From Membranipora membranacea (taxonomy: Eukaryota > Bryozoa > Gymnolaemata > Cheilostomatida > Membraniporidae): 60,000 nucleotides of DNA. This document shows positions 32,991 through 45,447 of this stretch, in pieces. The first letter of the stretch is position 1; every line of letters starts with the position of its first letter. Location: contig OU612067.1 of assembly GCA_914767715.1 (NCBI GenBank), forward strand, positions 30,232,162 through 30,292,161. Reading direction: 5' to 3'. Below the pieces are notes generated by a model. The model saw nothing but the letters and a program-made list of their open reading frames with translations, had not been told where the DNA came from and made no database searches. The position numbers and the translations under genes are program-made.

Positions 32991-34130
32991 TCTGTGTCGG
33001 TTGGCTTGCCAATGTGGTGAGCGATAGCACCTATTGTGTGAATTGTTCTAAATTACTGTTTACCATTGTTTATTCTTTTGTTCAATGTTTAGTATTGACT
33101 CATACTATAGCTCAGCTTAGATACTGTGATCAGTCTAGTTGTGATGATCACAGGAGCAGTTTGCTGATGTAATCGAGAACTTTATTATTTAACTCGACTG
33201 TGCATCAGCTCGTTGTGCCTTTTCTGTCTTTTTTATTTTCTTGCTGCCTATTTTCATAATATTATTAACCATAATTACAGCGACCTGTCTTGGATAAATT
33301 ACTGCTGCTTGAAAGGATCATTAATTCATGGAATATTTTTCTTGTGCTAGTAATGCGATACATCGTCAATCGTTTGAGATGCTCAACACTGCTGTCGTTA
33401 TACTCGTCACGCTACCTGAGCTACATTATCTCCATGCCTGTATCTCTGCCGCTGCGAATATCTCTAAATGTTTCCGTACAACTTCCAGGCATCACTGGAG
33501 AATGGCATATAATTCTACAAGGCTCCGTGGCTAAACTAGACTCACTGTATATACTATTAATGTGTTATTATCAGCCCAGGCGATGATCGAGCAAAAATGT
33601 ACATTTTCTTGCAGTATCTCAACTCCATGAACATTAAGGTTGATGAATACAATGAATTATCCTTTCCGCATTGTTATGTATTTGCATTGATCACGATATT
33701 CTTGACGTTAATTTTTATTGCTCCGCACCTATATTTTGTTATTATTGCAAAACGTAATGTTGTAGTTTCTAGGATACGGTCTAAGGAAAATAAAGATCAG
33801 TAGAACTCAACGCCTCACGCTTGATGGCTGATACAGTAGAAACTTGGGATCGAAGGTACCGTATCCAACCAACAGATGATACCTCGCTTTAACTACGTCT
33901 TCCGCACCTGTTCCCGTGTACATCTTCCGTACTCGTTGTAATACTCAGATGTTCTCGTCAGCAGTATATAACTCCACTCGTCTGATCTCTCGTCAATCTC
34001 GTCCAAACAGCAGCAGCTTTCTTCTATGACGCAGTTCGTTATCAGCGCAGGCTACTGTACTCTAATCACACATCTACGTCTCGAGCATGTTTGGCAAGTT
34101 ATAACTTGGTATCCTAGGCAAGCAGAGTTT
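32990..34130 (+). repeat. Candidate 5' LTR and leader of the BEL/Pao element
   Basis: Less AT-rich than the flanks, with a TATA box followed by a pyrimidine-rich initiator region. There is no second copy downstream, so LTR limits cannot be proved. Open frames at 33290-33586 and 33597-33803 lie inside. The second has one strong hydrophobic segment (FALITIFLTLIFIAP) and basic flanks, but I do not recognise either. Confidence 0.4.
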
Positions 34131-34456
34131 CTGTTAAAAATGTTTATGTGTTATTTGTAAAATTTTCATCCAATTGTGTTTTGCAATGACTTTGTGTGCT
34201 AATTAGTGCGGGCTAATTTCCCTTGCAGGTAGGATAGGATAGGTTAGGCATAGCCAAATTTACACTTTAGGTGCTGTTGTGCGCTATCATTGTCATTGTC
34301 GATCCTCCGCTCTGTTCTGGGTGTGTTAAAGTGTGACATATTGCATTCTGTCTGCATTACTCCTGTCTTTAGGGTCGGCTTGTTGATGTAGTGTTGTTCA
34401 AACCACTATCACACATCAGTTAGAGCAGTCTGATTTTCTAGAGGGTGTGTTGAATC

Positions 34457-35906
34457 ATGACAGTTTTCACAGAAATTACTATGGATGTAAGTATAATTTC
34501 TAAATTAGATAGCAGACAGCTTCGTGCTGAGCTGAACGAGGTTAATCTAAGTCAAGCCGGCAAAAAAACTGACTTGCAACAAAGGCTCTTGGACCATTTT
34601 AATATTGACACCCGAAAAAAAAGTAGCGTCAAAGTCCAAAGTTTTCCTGATGGAAAAATTTCCGAAAATCAGTCGGAGCAAAAAGCTCAATTAGCTGCTT
34701 TGATATTAGAGATATTAGAGAAATCGAGATTCTGAAAAAACAGCAGGAGCTCGTAAATCTCAAAAATTGTATTTCACAACCTTCTGAAATCAATGGGGCA
34801 GGGCTAAAGGAAGCAATGGTCGATGCTGTTTATGCCAGCCATGTTCAGGTAGTCGAGCCTATGGTCTTTGATGGGGACCCTCTAAAATATACCATCTGGA
34901 AAATCCAGCTAGAATCTTTGGTAGAATCTCCACAAATCAAAAAGAGTGACCGTCTAAATATTTTGACTAAGTATGTAAATGATAAGGCTCTCTCCGTCAT
35001 TCAGCACTTGGTATATGTAAAAGATGATGGTTGTTTTGAGAAAGCCATGTCACTTTTGGATCAACGCTTTGGTGATTCCTACAAAATCAGTGAGGCATTT
35101 CGTTCTAAACTCGAACACTGGCCAACAGTCAAGGCTTATGACAATGACGCCTTGTACGAACTTTATGATTTTGTTCAGCAGTGTTTGCAAGTAAAACAGC
35201 ATGTTCCTGGATTATCCATTTTGGATGATTGTCGTGAAAATCAAAAGCTTTTGAGACAGCTCCCCACATGGTTTATCACTAAATGGCATGAAAAAATTGT
35301 GAAGTACAAGGCACAACACAACCAGAAATACCCAACCTTTGAGGTTTTTGCAGAATTTTTACATACACGTGCTGAAATAAATTCAGAGCCCATTACCGGT
35401 GTATTATTAAATGCTGGATCCGAAAACCAGTCCCAACAAAAGAAGCCTGAAAAAACAAACACATCGTTATCTATGCATTCATTTAATGACAATAACAAAG
35501 GACAAGCAAAAAACAGTGCTAACAATCAGAAAAATGCCCAATGTAGTTTCTGTGCCAACTCAGATCATCACATATCAGCTTGTTTAAATTCATGAAAAAG
35601 CCATGGTCTGAGAGGCATGAGTATGTGAAAACAAAACATTTGTGTTTTGCTTGTCTCTTGTGTGGTCACCCTGCTAGTAAATGTAGGAAACGGCACACAT
35701 GTGGTAAATGCAAGAAATCACTCCCGACATGTCTCCATAGAGACACAGTACAAGACACTGACACCGGTAGCTCTAGTGAATCGAATGATAATTTGCAGAA
35801 ATTTGCTCATGTCATAAATTCTGTTGACGTATCTCACAATATATCCAACGCTGACAAAACTAGGATTCTTGACATTGACAATAGAGAAACTTCTACACAA
35901 CGATAG
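34457..35906 (+). pseudogene. gag: BEL/Pao gag region, frameshifted
   Basis: The start (MTVFTEITMD) is followed by a SAP-like helix pair (LDSRQLRAELNEVNL, then GKKTDLQQRLLDHF). After a frame change near 34715, next to a repeated attagaga motif, a DUF1759-type capsid region follows (FDGDPLKYTIWKIQLESLV, then LLDQRFGD). A zinc knuckle C-x2-C-x4-H-x4-C is at about 35552-35583. A one-base loss at about 35591 shifts the frame into a cysteine-rich segment (CFACLLCGHPASKC, CGKCKKSLPTC), as is usual between Pao gag and protease. Confidence 0.8.
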
Positions 35907-37136
35907 TTCCAGTTTGGGTTTCCTCGAAAGAAAATCCCTCTCATGAGATATTAGTGTATGCTCTGCTAGACAATATGTCAAACAAGTGCTTTGTGTTATC
36001 TGATGTTTATGACCAGCTAGACGAGGACAACTTTGATACAACCTTGAAATTAGGTACCATGGCCTCTAGATGTACCAAAGTAGCCACAAAGGAAATGCTT
36101 GATCTCCAGATTCGGTCATATTACGACAGTAGCAAAATTATTCCAATGCCTCCAACATACACTAGGGATTTTATACCTGCTGATGAATCAAGTATTCCAA
36201 ATCCTGAATCTATAGCCAAATGGCCCCATCTATCACGTATAACGTCTCAATTTCCTAAGAGACTAGAATGCCCTACTGGATTGTTGCTCAGCCATAAGTG
36301 CTTGCATGCATTCTTACCACGTGAATATATAGCGGGCGGGGATAATCAACCCTTCGCTGTCAAAACTGATCTGGGATGGTTGATTATGGGTCCTGAGAAT
36401 GACTACTACAAAGACTGTGACAAAATAGGTATGACTCACTGTGTCATGACGCTACCTAAAGTTGACGACTGTGAAGAACGTGGGATTGAGTATCCAAATC
36501 CTGTTAGATTCAAATGTACTCAACCAATCAAGGAGTCATTTTCACAGCAAATACTGAAGGTCCTAGAATCAGATTTCAAAGACAGCCCAAGTGAACAAGT
36601 GTTCTCTCAAAATGATGTGAAATTTATGGCTTTGATGAAAGACGGTACAAGTCAAGACACAGAGACGAAACATTATAGAATGCCTTTACCGTTCAAGGAC
36701 AATCATGACCAGTTACCAAACAACCGGACTGTGGTAAGGAATCGACTGAATCTGCTACGACAGAAACTGTGTAAAGACAAGGACTACAAGGACAATATTT
36801 CAATTTCATGATTGTAATGATAAATAGTGGCGAGGCAGAGTTAGTTACGTCTCAAACAAATCCAGAGGGTAGGACATGGTATATTCTCCATTTTTGTGTT
36901 AAATATGCTAAAAAGAACAAGCTACGTGTCATGTTTTACTGTAGTTCCAAGCATCAAGGTGTCTCTCTGAATGATTGCTTACAAAGTGGTCCTGATCATA
37001 TAAATAGTCTAGTAGGAATTCTGATGCGATTTAGATTGAACAATGTAGCGCTGAGTTCAAAATTCCATTGGAATCCTGGTTATTGGAGCTACAAAAGATC
37101 ACAGATATCCGCATCCCGAGACAGTAGTGGCCTGGT
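35907..37136 (+). pseudogene. pol: BEL/Pao protease and start of reverse transcriptase, broken
   Basis: A Pao-type protease begins YALLDNMSNKCFVLSDV; the usual Asp-Thr/Ser of the active site is Asp-Asn here. It continues through AVKTDLGWLIMGP. After a frameshift at about 36790 an RT start follows (TWYILHFCVKYAKKNKLRVMFYCSSKHQGVSLND, then SLVGILMRFR). The sequence then jumps to a later region, so the YxDD-bearing core is deleted. Confidence 0.75.
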
Positions 37137-37740
37137 GTAAATTTCTATTCAGACCTCAAAACAGTAGAATAACATCATTTCAATGATGATAGTGAAACCG
37201 GCTATTGGCAATGTTCCTATTTACGCATGATATCTCAAGCCAACAAAGTCAAATGTGAATCGATGGGAAAATCCAGAGTAACTCCAAAGAAAGTAGTAAC
37301 TATACCTAAGCTTGAATCACAGGCAGCCGTTGTACCAGTCAAGATAGCACAATTTATAGGGAATGAAATCGGTATAACGATCTGAGGCAATATTACAAAC
37401 GAGGATAAACGATATCATACCTATGTAGGAAACAGAGTGCAAACTATCAGAAATTATACTGAGCCATCACAGTGGCATTATGTAAAATCTAAATCTAAAC
37501 CTGCTGATACTGCCTCACGTACATGCAATGTTAGTGATCTCTCTAATTCCTGGCTAAACGACCCTGACTCTGTTCTCTATATTTACATTACTCATAACAC
37601 TTTTGCACTACATGGAGAAAAAGGAAGATGTTATGTATTTACGAGTTGTGTACCCTTTAATGTTACCGAGACAACTCCTTACACACATGTTCTTTGCTGT
37701 CAACTAAGTCTGATACCGAGATGGCCAATTTTTGAGTAAA
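37137..37740 (+). pseudogene. BEL/Pao RNase H end, broken
   Basis: Frames across 37140-37380 read as the region before RNase H (YWQCSYLRM, then KSRVTPKKVVTIPKLESQAAV). 37437-37600 reads RNYTEPSQWHYVKSKSKPADTASR and NSWLNDPDSVLY, matching the Pao pattern W.YV.S..NPAD..SRG and W..GP..L. At least one stop (37383) interrupts it. The integrase is absent. Confidence 0.7.
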
Positions 37741-39260
37741 ACAATAAAATATTACTCTTCATTATCCAGTAGCTTTTTCATAAATGATAATCATTTTCGA
37801 CACAAAATAACTGCAACCCAAACTGAACTTTGTCAATTTAAACACCGTCTAATGAAGTGCTTCACATCTCTTTTCTCCGTATTAGCTTTTTTAAGTTAAT
37901 CATTCTGACTCTGCATGCAAAACCAATAAACGGCAACAATCATAAGGCTGAGCTTATTGATAATAAGTTTGGAGTTTTGTCTTGATAATATTTTCAATTT
38001 TTGCACTTATTATATACTACATAGTACAAATACTAATTTTTTTGACAACACCTAGGTACAATCCCTCTATTTATTTCCCCATTGTGTTTATATGAATCAT
38101 GCTGTCTTGCTAGCTCCAAAAGCCTGCTTCAATATGTGATACTCACCATGCATAACCACTTAAAATGGAGCTCAAAACCTGTATTTCAATATCTATCATT
38201 TCTGTCAAAACCTGAGTATTGCAATTTTTTTTACAGGCCTGGAAAGAGCACCAATCGAAATTTCCCCCATTTTTACTGCACATTTCCGTTGCCAACATGG
38301 ACACCATCGAAGGTTATAAATGCATTATGCTTTGGATTTTATATCATTTTATTTTATCGAATTTCAATTCTTTACACATTTGAGAATATTTCCTTAGTAT
38401 TCTACAGCTCACCAATGCAATAGCTCGGCTTTTCCAGCTTGTTTTTGATAAAATTTGTAATTTATTTTTCTTCGATCAGTGGTTCAACAGGCCCATGATT
38501 GGTCAAATAGGGGTGTTGGTCCCTACCACCTACCACTTTTTTTACTTACGGATTCACATATTGAGAGATCTCCCAAACTATTTCCGAAAATTTAGTAACA
38601 CTTGTGAGGCTGCTAGTAAAGGTAAAGGTTCACATTATATACCCAAAGATAAACTCTCTTCCTCTCTCAATCTGATTGTTCACTTCAGTTGTGAGATACA
38701 GAATTCAGAGTGGGTAATTCCCTACTTTTTAAACATATTCTTGCAGATAATATATTCAATTTACTGATAACGTCAAGCTATATATAGTGTGAACTGGTTA
38801 ATTCAAACTTTAAAATTCAAAATTCCTGTTTATTCATACAAGAAAATTTGGCCCCTTCAGCCTTCAACTCTACTCAATTAGAACAAATGTTGGTGGTCCC
38901 CAGAGGTTTGAATTGAGTGAACTGCACTGTACTACTAATGCTACCTTTTTTTCAACACCATAGCTACTACTATTGTTTATTTACTGATTCGAATTCGATC
39001 AAGTCAGCCCATTTTACTTTGTACCATTAAATTGTCTTTCAGTTTCTGAGTGACTGAACATCCATTTCATATCTGATTCGGGAAGATAACCTATTTCAAC
39101 CATGTAAGAGAACAACTATCAGTTTAGGAACCCAATACATTCAACCAAACTAACCAACGCTGTTGTGCAATAATAATCAAACTGAGCTGATTGGTTGCTC
39201 ATGCTTAAACCACTGCCAACACAGCTGGGCTTTGCCAAGCAGTGCCACCAGTCAAAAATT
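37741..39260. other. Intergenic, nothing recognised
   Basis: Several open frames of 60-113 codons (for example 38082-38423 and 38495-38767) have no domain, no paralogue in the window and no splice context. I see nothing I can support. Confidence 0.4.
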
Positions 39261-39261
39261 G

Positions 39262-39525
39262 ATATACGATAAAATATATGACCTCACAAAATGTAAGGAG
39301 TATCTACTTCCCCAGCCATCCTCCATTAGTGATGACATATGTTGAGGTTGACCAATCAGGTGCCTTTAAACTCTAGCTGAGATCCAACACTAATAAAAAT
39401 GTTGAGTCTCAGCTAGATTTTAAAGGCACCTGATTGGTCAACCTCAACATTTGTCATCACTAATGGTGGATGGCGGGGGAAGAAGATACATTTTGAGAGC
39501 TCATATAACTCCATTCAAAGCTGCA
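39262..39525. repeat. Foldback element with about 110-120 bp arms
   Basis: The left arm (to about 39393) and right arm (from about 39402) are near-perfect reverse complements around a loop of about ten bases. Shared core: tagtgatgaca-atgttgagg, ttgaccaatcaggtgccttt, ctagctgaga-c. The outer parts (aaaatgta...cttccccagccatcctcca) also pair with a few mismatches. If transcribed it would form a long dsRNA stem. It has no coding capacity and could be a MITE. Confidence 0.85.
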
Positions 39526-39699
39526 AAAAGTTGCAAAAAAGGCATAATGAAATGAAAACAGTAGTGTAAAATGTGATTATTTTATCCGAATCACTATCTC
39601 ACCTATAAGCATGTCGCTGCATCATACTACAACTAATATGACAACAAATCACCCAAATGTGCCGAAAATAATAAATGAGATATCCTGATTTAGTTGTAT

Positions 39700-39817
39700 T
39701 TCACTTTTATTTTATTGTGGAATTTGTATGACAACAAACTACCAATGTATTTTTCCGCAGTAACATTGCTCTCTTGATGATGCAGGGTGCCAACAGGCTT
39801 GGCCGTGTGGACAGTCC
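39700..39817 (-). pseudogene. Orphan last exon of the cysteine peptide family
   Basis: On the minus strand, acceptor ttgttgtag, then 79 coding bases (39817-39739) and a 3' UTR with AATAAA, all homologous to 25860-25979. The deduced residues are DCPHGQAC...HPASSREQCYC...W, ending in TAG, with four cysteines in this exon against three in the 24 kb gene. The reading frame and acceptor are intact. I could not find the matching signal-peptide exon upstream on the minus strand (39.85-42 kb), so it is either an exon fragment or part of a gene whose first exons I missed. Confidence 0.6.
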
Positions 39818-40184
39818 CTACAACAAAATAAATAATACTGATCAAGAAATATATATATATATATAAGATTTATCTCATGATTGGTTGATCTGATGAACAA
39901 CCCCTTCAATTGCACTATGATTGACTACTGATTAAATCAAAAAAGTTTTTGTAAGTGTTTTATTGTTATTTGTTTTAGAATTGTGTCCGTCTATAGTGAA
40001 ATGCTTTAATCGATCCCATTGCCAGTTGACACAAGATGCTTTGAGTAATACGGACAGGTTTTCTTTCTGTAGGTGTCACAAAACAAACAGAATCCAAATT
40101 GATATTATGGTCTGCAAGATAATTGTGGCGGACACTCAAACTGGGAAAGTCTTGTATATCAAAATACCATTTTGGGATAGCTGT

Positions 40185-40705
40185 GATATAGACAATTTCC
40201 TGAGCTCTGATTTAGGCCTCAATTCAGAGTTGTCTTCTCTCCAGTTTGGTACTTTTAACCAACGCTGCATAGGAAAAACGTGATGAAAAGAGGGTTATCT
40301 TGATAACCGCTTATAATAGGAAAAAAATTATTTTTGATTCAGAATCTGCAGCATTGTAAACTCTTATAGACATAGTTTGGGGAAAAAATTTAGTATTTGG
40401 ATAGTCAATTATAGCATTTTCTGCCTGTTTTGCGGACAATTTGGCAGAATTTTTCATGAGTTTCGTCACAAAAATATGATTTATCAACATTATCAAACTT
40501 CAAATAATTTGGAAACTCTGTCTCCTAGGGTTTTCAATAGTGCAGACTCTGAATCGAAACTCATTTTTAATCCTAGCATGAGCGGTTTTTAAGATAACCC
40601 TCTTTCAGCAGGTTTTTCCTATGCGGCGGGTTAAAAGTACCAAACTGGAGAGAGGACAACTCCGAATTGAGGCATAAATATGAGCTCAGTAAACTGTCTA
40701 TTGCA
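40185..40705. repeat. MITE-like element with about 120-bp inverted terminal repeats
   Basis: The left end (40190-40315) and right end (40585-40705) are reverse complements at high identity. Shared core: ctctccagtttggtactttt, then aaccc-cg-cgcataggaaaaac, then gaaa-gagggttatctt. About 270 bp of AT-rich, non-coding sequence lies between. The open frames inside (39963-40283, 40377-40592) follow from the repeat and are not genes. Confidence 0.8.
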
Positions 40706-43700
40706 GTAAAAAATGTGGCAAATTGGCAAGCATGATACAGAGGTAACTCAAGAGGTGGTATCCTCTGATGTTAGCAGCAGCAAACCTTTCAGTCGAAAAT
40801 TTACTAGGATCAAGATGAGCTAAATTAAAACAGGCAACATTGAGTAGACACTCGTTATTCACAAAATGACACCGGGAAACATATTATTGTCGATGAATGA
40901 ATGTAACTCGATGTGGGAGAATTGAAAAGTGCCACTGATCCTGGAGATGGGATCAGATGTTTACAGAAATCTCCATCCCTGAATTTCTTCTCATGAATAT
41001 TCAAAGATATACGCATCTATTATGTCTGAAACTAATTGCTTGTGACATTCTTCGGGCAGATAATTGGAATGCGTTATAATGATAATTCAATCAATTGAAA
41101 ACATGCCAGGCCCAGAGGAGAGACAGCTTAGAAAAACATGTAAATTCTTGTAGTGATTAAGTTATGTTATGAGCCAAACAACTGCGATCCCGTTGACCCA
41201 TGCGTTTTCCTGTAAAGTAAGCAAATTAAATGACCTAATTGATTCATCTTGCAACAACCGATAATATTAGCATAGGATTAATTGGGGAGAATACAGGAAT
41301 AATTAGATTGGGTTCAATATTTATTCTAGGATTTATTTATTTCTGTTATTTTAAGATGATTATTTATTACCTGCTCTGCATATTAGGTTGCTCTGTTGGT
41401 GGTGTATTATAAACTATAACCGACTGCTGGCTTCAAAATGTATCGATCTATGTTCATTTTCACTTTCTTGATTTATATTATTATTTCAATTGTACAAACC
41501 CAATTACCAATGTATACAATGTCGATTGAAATTTTGTTTTCTCTCTTCATCAGTATACATCACTATCTACTGTGACAAATTTGGTTTGTAAATGAAGCAC
41601 AGCAGATCATGTAAACCATGCTTTGAGACAAACACATCAAATTTGCATTCACCGATTAGCACATCATAAAAATGACAGTTATTCTGAGCAGCTGCCAAAA
41701 ATCTGTTGAACTCATAGTGAGCCAGTGTACTGAGTTGATTTGCATGATTTGGGTGTGAAATTTCCTGTTTGATAATGATTTAAATGATTTAATTCGCTTT
41801 TTAATTTTCACGTGCATAATAACACTCACTTCATTACCCCACACAAGGATGTGATGATTTGCAACATTTTGCAACATTGATAGGGTTCCAAAACATGTTT
41901 TCACAGTATGCAGCAGGGGGCTTACCTTTGATAGAGTTATTTTAAAGGGCAACCCGGGTTTCACAGCAGTGCAATAATAGGTAGTAAATAATGTGCTAGG
42001 CAGCATCAGCTTTGTGCATTACGCGATGCAAAACTCAAAGTAGTTGCTCACTCAAAACTGGGTAACACTTCAACTTAGGGGAGGTTCCAAGATATTGCTG
42101 TGATGATGATAGAACACACTTTGCGCATGTGCACCAATCAATTCAGGTTGGTTATCTTTGCACCGTAGCGAGGGAGCTAATTCAAATGTGCTTGAGTTCC
42201 TAAATTATAGTTCTGAACCGGCCCGAACTGGGTAAAAGTGAGCTTCTATAAGCAAAGTGTAATTAGGTCAATTGGGCCAGTTTGTGGCATTGTCGCTACG
42301 GTGCAGAGAGACTTGTATCACAGAGTCGATCTGCAAGCAGTATGGATAGAACATAGACTTAATTATAACAGGAACAGGAAACTGCTCTGTGGTATTCTAT
42401 TTTAGCTGAGTTTGAGCACCTGATGGATGAAATGTTTCACAAGAATTCTGGCTGAATAATCTTCCGAAATAGATTTTGTCTTTTTCCCTATGCAGAAGGT
42501 GCAATCTGCTACTAATCGATGAGAAGTTGTTTGAAACCATGGTTGCCCTTTAATTCTCACATATGCCATGATGCACTCAAAATAGGCCTTTGTTTTGTGG
42601 AGTCATTTTCGGTTTCACTTGCGTAATGTAGATTACTCTTCAAGGTATTCATTATCACACAAACACATAAATATTCATGAGAAGAGCTGCGTTTCACTGT
42701 TTGCTAGTGGAGTGAGGAAGTAAATAATTTGATATGAAAATCTCTACACATTTTTGAAGTATCTGAGCTCTATACACCTGGTAACGCACATTAGTTTGAA
42801 TTTGAATAAGTGAGATAGATTTCCAGAAATTTCGCAATAACAGGATCCCGGGAGAACTTCCCATGTTAGCAGCCAGTAAGATCGATTAATTAATTTGATG
42901 AGCAGTAGGAAATTTTGCCATTCTGAACCAATTTTTTTGCCACTGCTGAGCGAACATGATTTGATAAACTCTTTATTCACATCGTCTCAATGAACGATAG
43001 GCTGCTCATTTTAAAAAGTTTTCTATTAAAAATATTTTATTTGGTGAGTCAAAACAGGGAGTTTTTGTTACTTAGCAAGTTTATTTCGATCCCTTCATTG
43101 CATCAGATGTCTGCACACATCGATAATAGCATCTAACAGAACTAAACTAGCCCTTTGTGCTCTACCATGTACACTTCACAGCGATAACGATTAGTTTTAT
43201 AAAAAGTACAAATTTTGTTTGAACCGACTTCAAGGGTGTGCACCTACTATTCGTGAAATTTTTTTACAAAGTGATATGTGGCAGATAATAATATACAATA
43301 CTAATAATTAATATAATAATTTGACACCAAATAACTCAGTGTATGATGAAATTTGAAGTTCCAAGTAGGTTTTAGCCACAGCAGCAATTACAGGATTTGT
43401 GATATCTTCTGGGGTAATAATTTTGGTGTGTCACACATAATAAACAATATCTTTCAATGTTTACTCCGAAATTCTGGGGACCATACTGCAAATTCAGAGC
43501 ATTTTTGTATGTCATGATTATAAATCATGGAGTCATTAAGAGGGGAAAACTTCTGTGGTTGACAGGTTATCTGAAATGTTTTTACAGTGCTCATACTAAT
43601 TGGACTTAGACCTTTAATATGATGCAAAATATAGGTAGGAGGAAAATTGCCCCATGGTCACCTGAAACTGTTGAACTACAGTCCTAATGCTGGTTCAGAT

Positions 43701-43870
43701 ATCCTGCATGTTTTTAGTCATCACACACACGTACGCAGCAGTTGTGAAACCACTTGTTTTAGGTAAATAGATTACGCATAAACATACAAATATTGTCGGT
43801 GTTTCCTGCTTGGGTTGGGATGAGCAATACAAGTGGGTTGCAAGTTGTCTATCGAATGGTCAGAATAAAT
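40706..43870. other. Intergenic, nothing recognised apart from a small TIR element
   Basis: No gene supported. Open frames at 41656-42006 and 42744-42980 (minus) have no domain or splice support. Confidence 0.4.
42159..42307. mobile_element. Possible 149-bp MITE
   Basis: A 13-bp perfect inverted repeat, TGCACCGTAGCGA at the left and TCGCTACGGTGCA at the right, brackets 123 bp of non-coding sequence. No flanking target duplication is visible and no second copy is in the window, so this is tentative. Confidence 0.4.
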
Positions 43871-43877
43871 GTGTTGC

Positions 43878-43940
43878 TATATAAATGAGCAAATAGAAAG
43901 GTCAACTTCATCTCATGCACAGAACCTTGAAGAAACAAGA
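43878..43940 (+). promoter_or_regulatory. TATA box and first exon of the Cys/His-rich gene
   Basis: TATATAAA at 43878-43885. A first exon would run from about 43908 to 43940, before gtaaaa. A second exon at 44106-44187 lies between a good ...tttttatag acceptor and gtgagt. In the frame that fits exon 3 it ends TGA CAG, so exons 1-2 may be untranslated as I read them. Confidence 0.4.
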
Positions 43941-44997
43941 GTAAAATACTAATATTGATTGAAGAGAAAGGAATTGTTCACTCTGCATTGAAATGGGTAA
44001 AACAATATCTGATCTTGAACTTTTATCATCAAAACTATATGATAGCCACAGTGCTTAATATTGGGCAGCAGGATTTTACTCATAGTGTTTGTTTATTTTT
44101 TATAGAATACTACACTGGAAGGCCAATTTCAGGAGCCAAGCTTGTCAAGGGGCTATTTGGACTTATCATCTTTCTTGTTGTTGACAGGTGAGTTTGCATA
44201 TTAATATGAGTAAATTTACTCAGCAACGTTATAAGAGGCATCCTAAACTTGTCTTGATTAACAATTTTTTTGAATATCATAATATTAATGCTTAGGTCAT
44301 ATAAGTTGATACACAAAACAGGTTTGTGCATCAGCTCTTGTTTTCTAACATATGATTTATATTATGTACATAGTAATAAATGGAGAGAATTAGTGAGATC
44401 GTTTTATTAAACCACAGTCACTTTGGACTATTTATACAGCCTTTTGTTTTAGACACACTTTAGTTAGCGGTCAGACTTTGCGTTACATATGTAACATGAC
44501 TACTACTGAGAATCTCAGAGCAGGCCTAGCTGTTGCTGACACATTGAGCAGGCTGGAGTACAGTATATTATTTTATGTATGTAATTGGTAAACCATTGTT
44601 GTCCATAGAACCATAAAATACTGGAAGAGAATCCAATATGGGATTGAAGTAACAAAATCCTCATTTGTGTTGTGGGTTCAGGTCTGCTTGCACAGGTTTA
44701 ATATTCCAGCTTCCAGCACACTCAGGTGTATACCTCACCTCATTCAAGAATCGCCTATCACAATTCTTCATCTTTAAATACACATATATTAAATCTCATT
44801 TGTTTTGATTTTCCTCAAATCTAAATGATAAAGGTTTATTTTGTAATCCCAATCAACCACTGCAGTCTCCTTCCATCATCAATAAGCTCCAACGAGTAGG
44901 CAATTGAAACTGCGAACCAAGTGCCTTTCTTTATATTATAAAATTAACCTATACACTCCCCAAAGGACTTTACAAATTGGAATTTCACTTTTTAAAG

Positions 44998-45403
44998 GAA
45001 ACTTATTTGGGCGACATTCTACCTGAGATATCTGTTTCAACAAACTGTGAAGACTATCAGGATGAAATGGTGAGTGTCGCTGGTGTTTTTCTTGTTATCT
45101 TTTGTGTTTGGATTTATGCCAAACGATTTGTCAACCATATAATTCACTGTGGTGTTTGGTGGTGTAACATAATGACGCAACATGAGCTGGTCAATGAATG
45201 ACATGTGCTGATGTTTTGGTTTGTTTCCTTGATGTCATATATTAGGCATCGGGTTAGCACCATCGCCCAAATAATAATTCCAAATGACATGATAGTTATC
45301 AACATACCATCACAATATATGTCATGTAGCAGTACCCCTCTCTACAGCTGGCAACCAATGTCTGTTATACCCTGAATTCAAAATAATAATGCATTTGTGT
45401 ATT

Positions 45404-45447
<44 letters not shown>

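Larger units (their letters stand above)
32990..37740 (+). mobile_element. Decayed BEL/Pao LTR retrotransposon, 3' truncated
   Basis: Homology to the host repeat stops at about 32990. A candidate 5' LTR/leader (32990-34130) starts TGTGTCGG or TGTCGG and has a TATA box at about 33964 (agtatataac). It is followed by gag (34457-35906), protease, RT start, and an RNase H end. The RT core, integrase and 3' LTR are missing. Frameshifts occur at about 34715 and 35591, among others. Confidence 0.8.

Noticed and set aside
33597-33803. GPCR-like transmembrane segment
   Set aside because: Only one hydrophobic segment, no receptor motifs, and it lies in a retroelement leader.
38082-38767. Two open frames of 90-113 codons in AT-rich DNA
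   Set aside because: No domain, no splice support, no paralogue; consistent with chance in low-complexity sequence.
44977-45201. 74-codon frame as a single-exon gene
   Set aside because: Its first codon is TTG, not ATG. The splice acceptor at 44997 and donor at 45070 show that it is an internal exon read into an intron.
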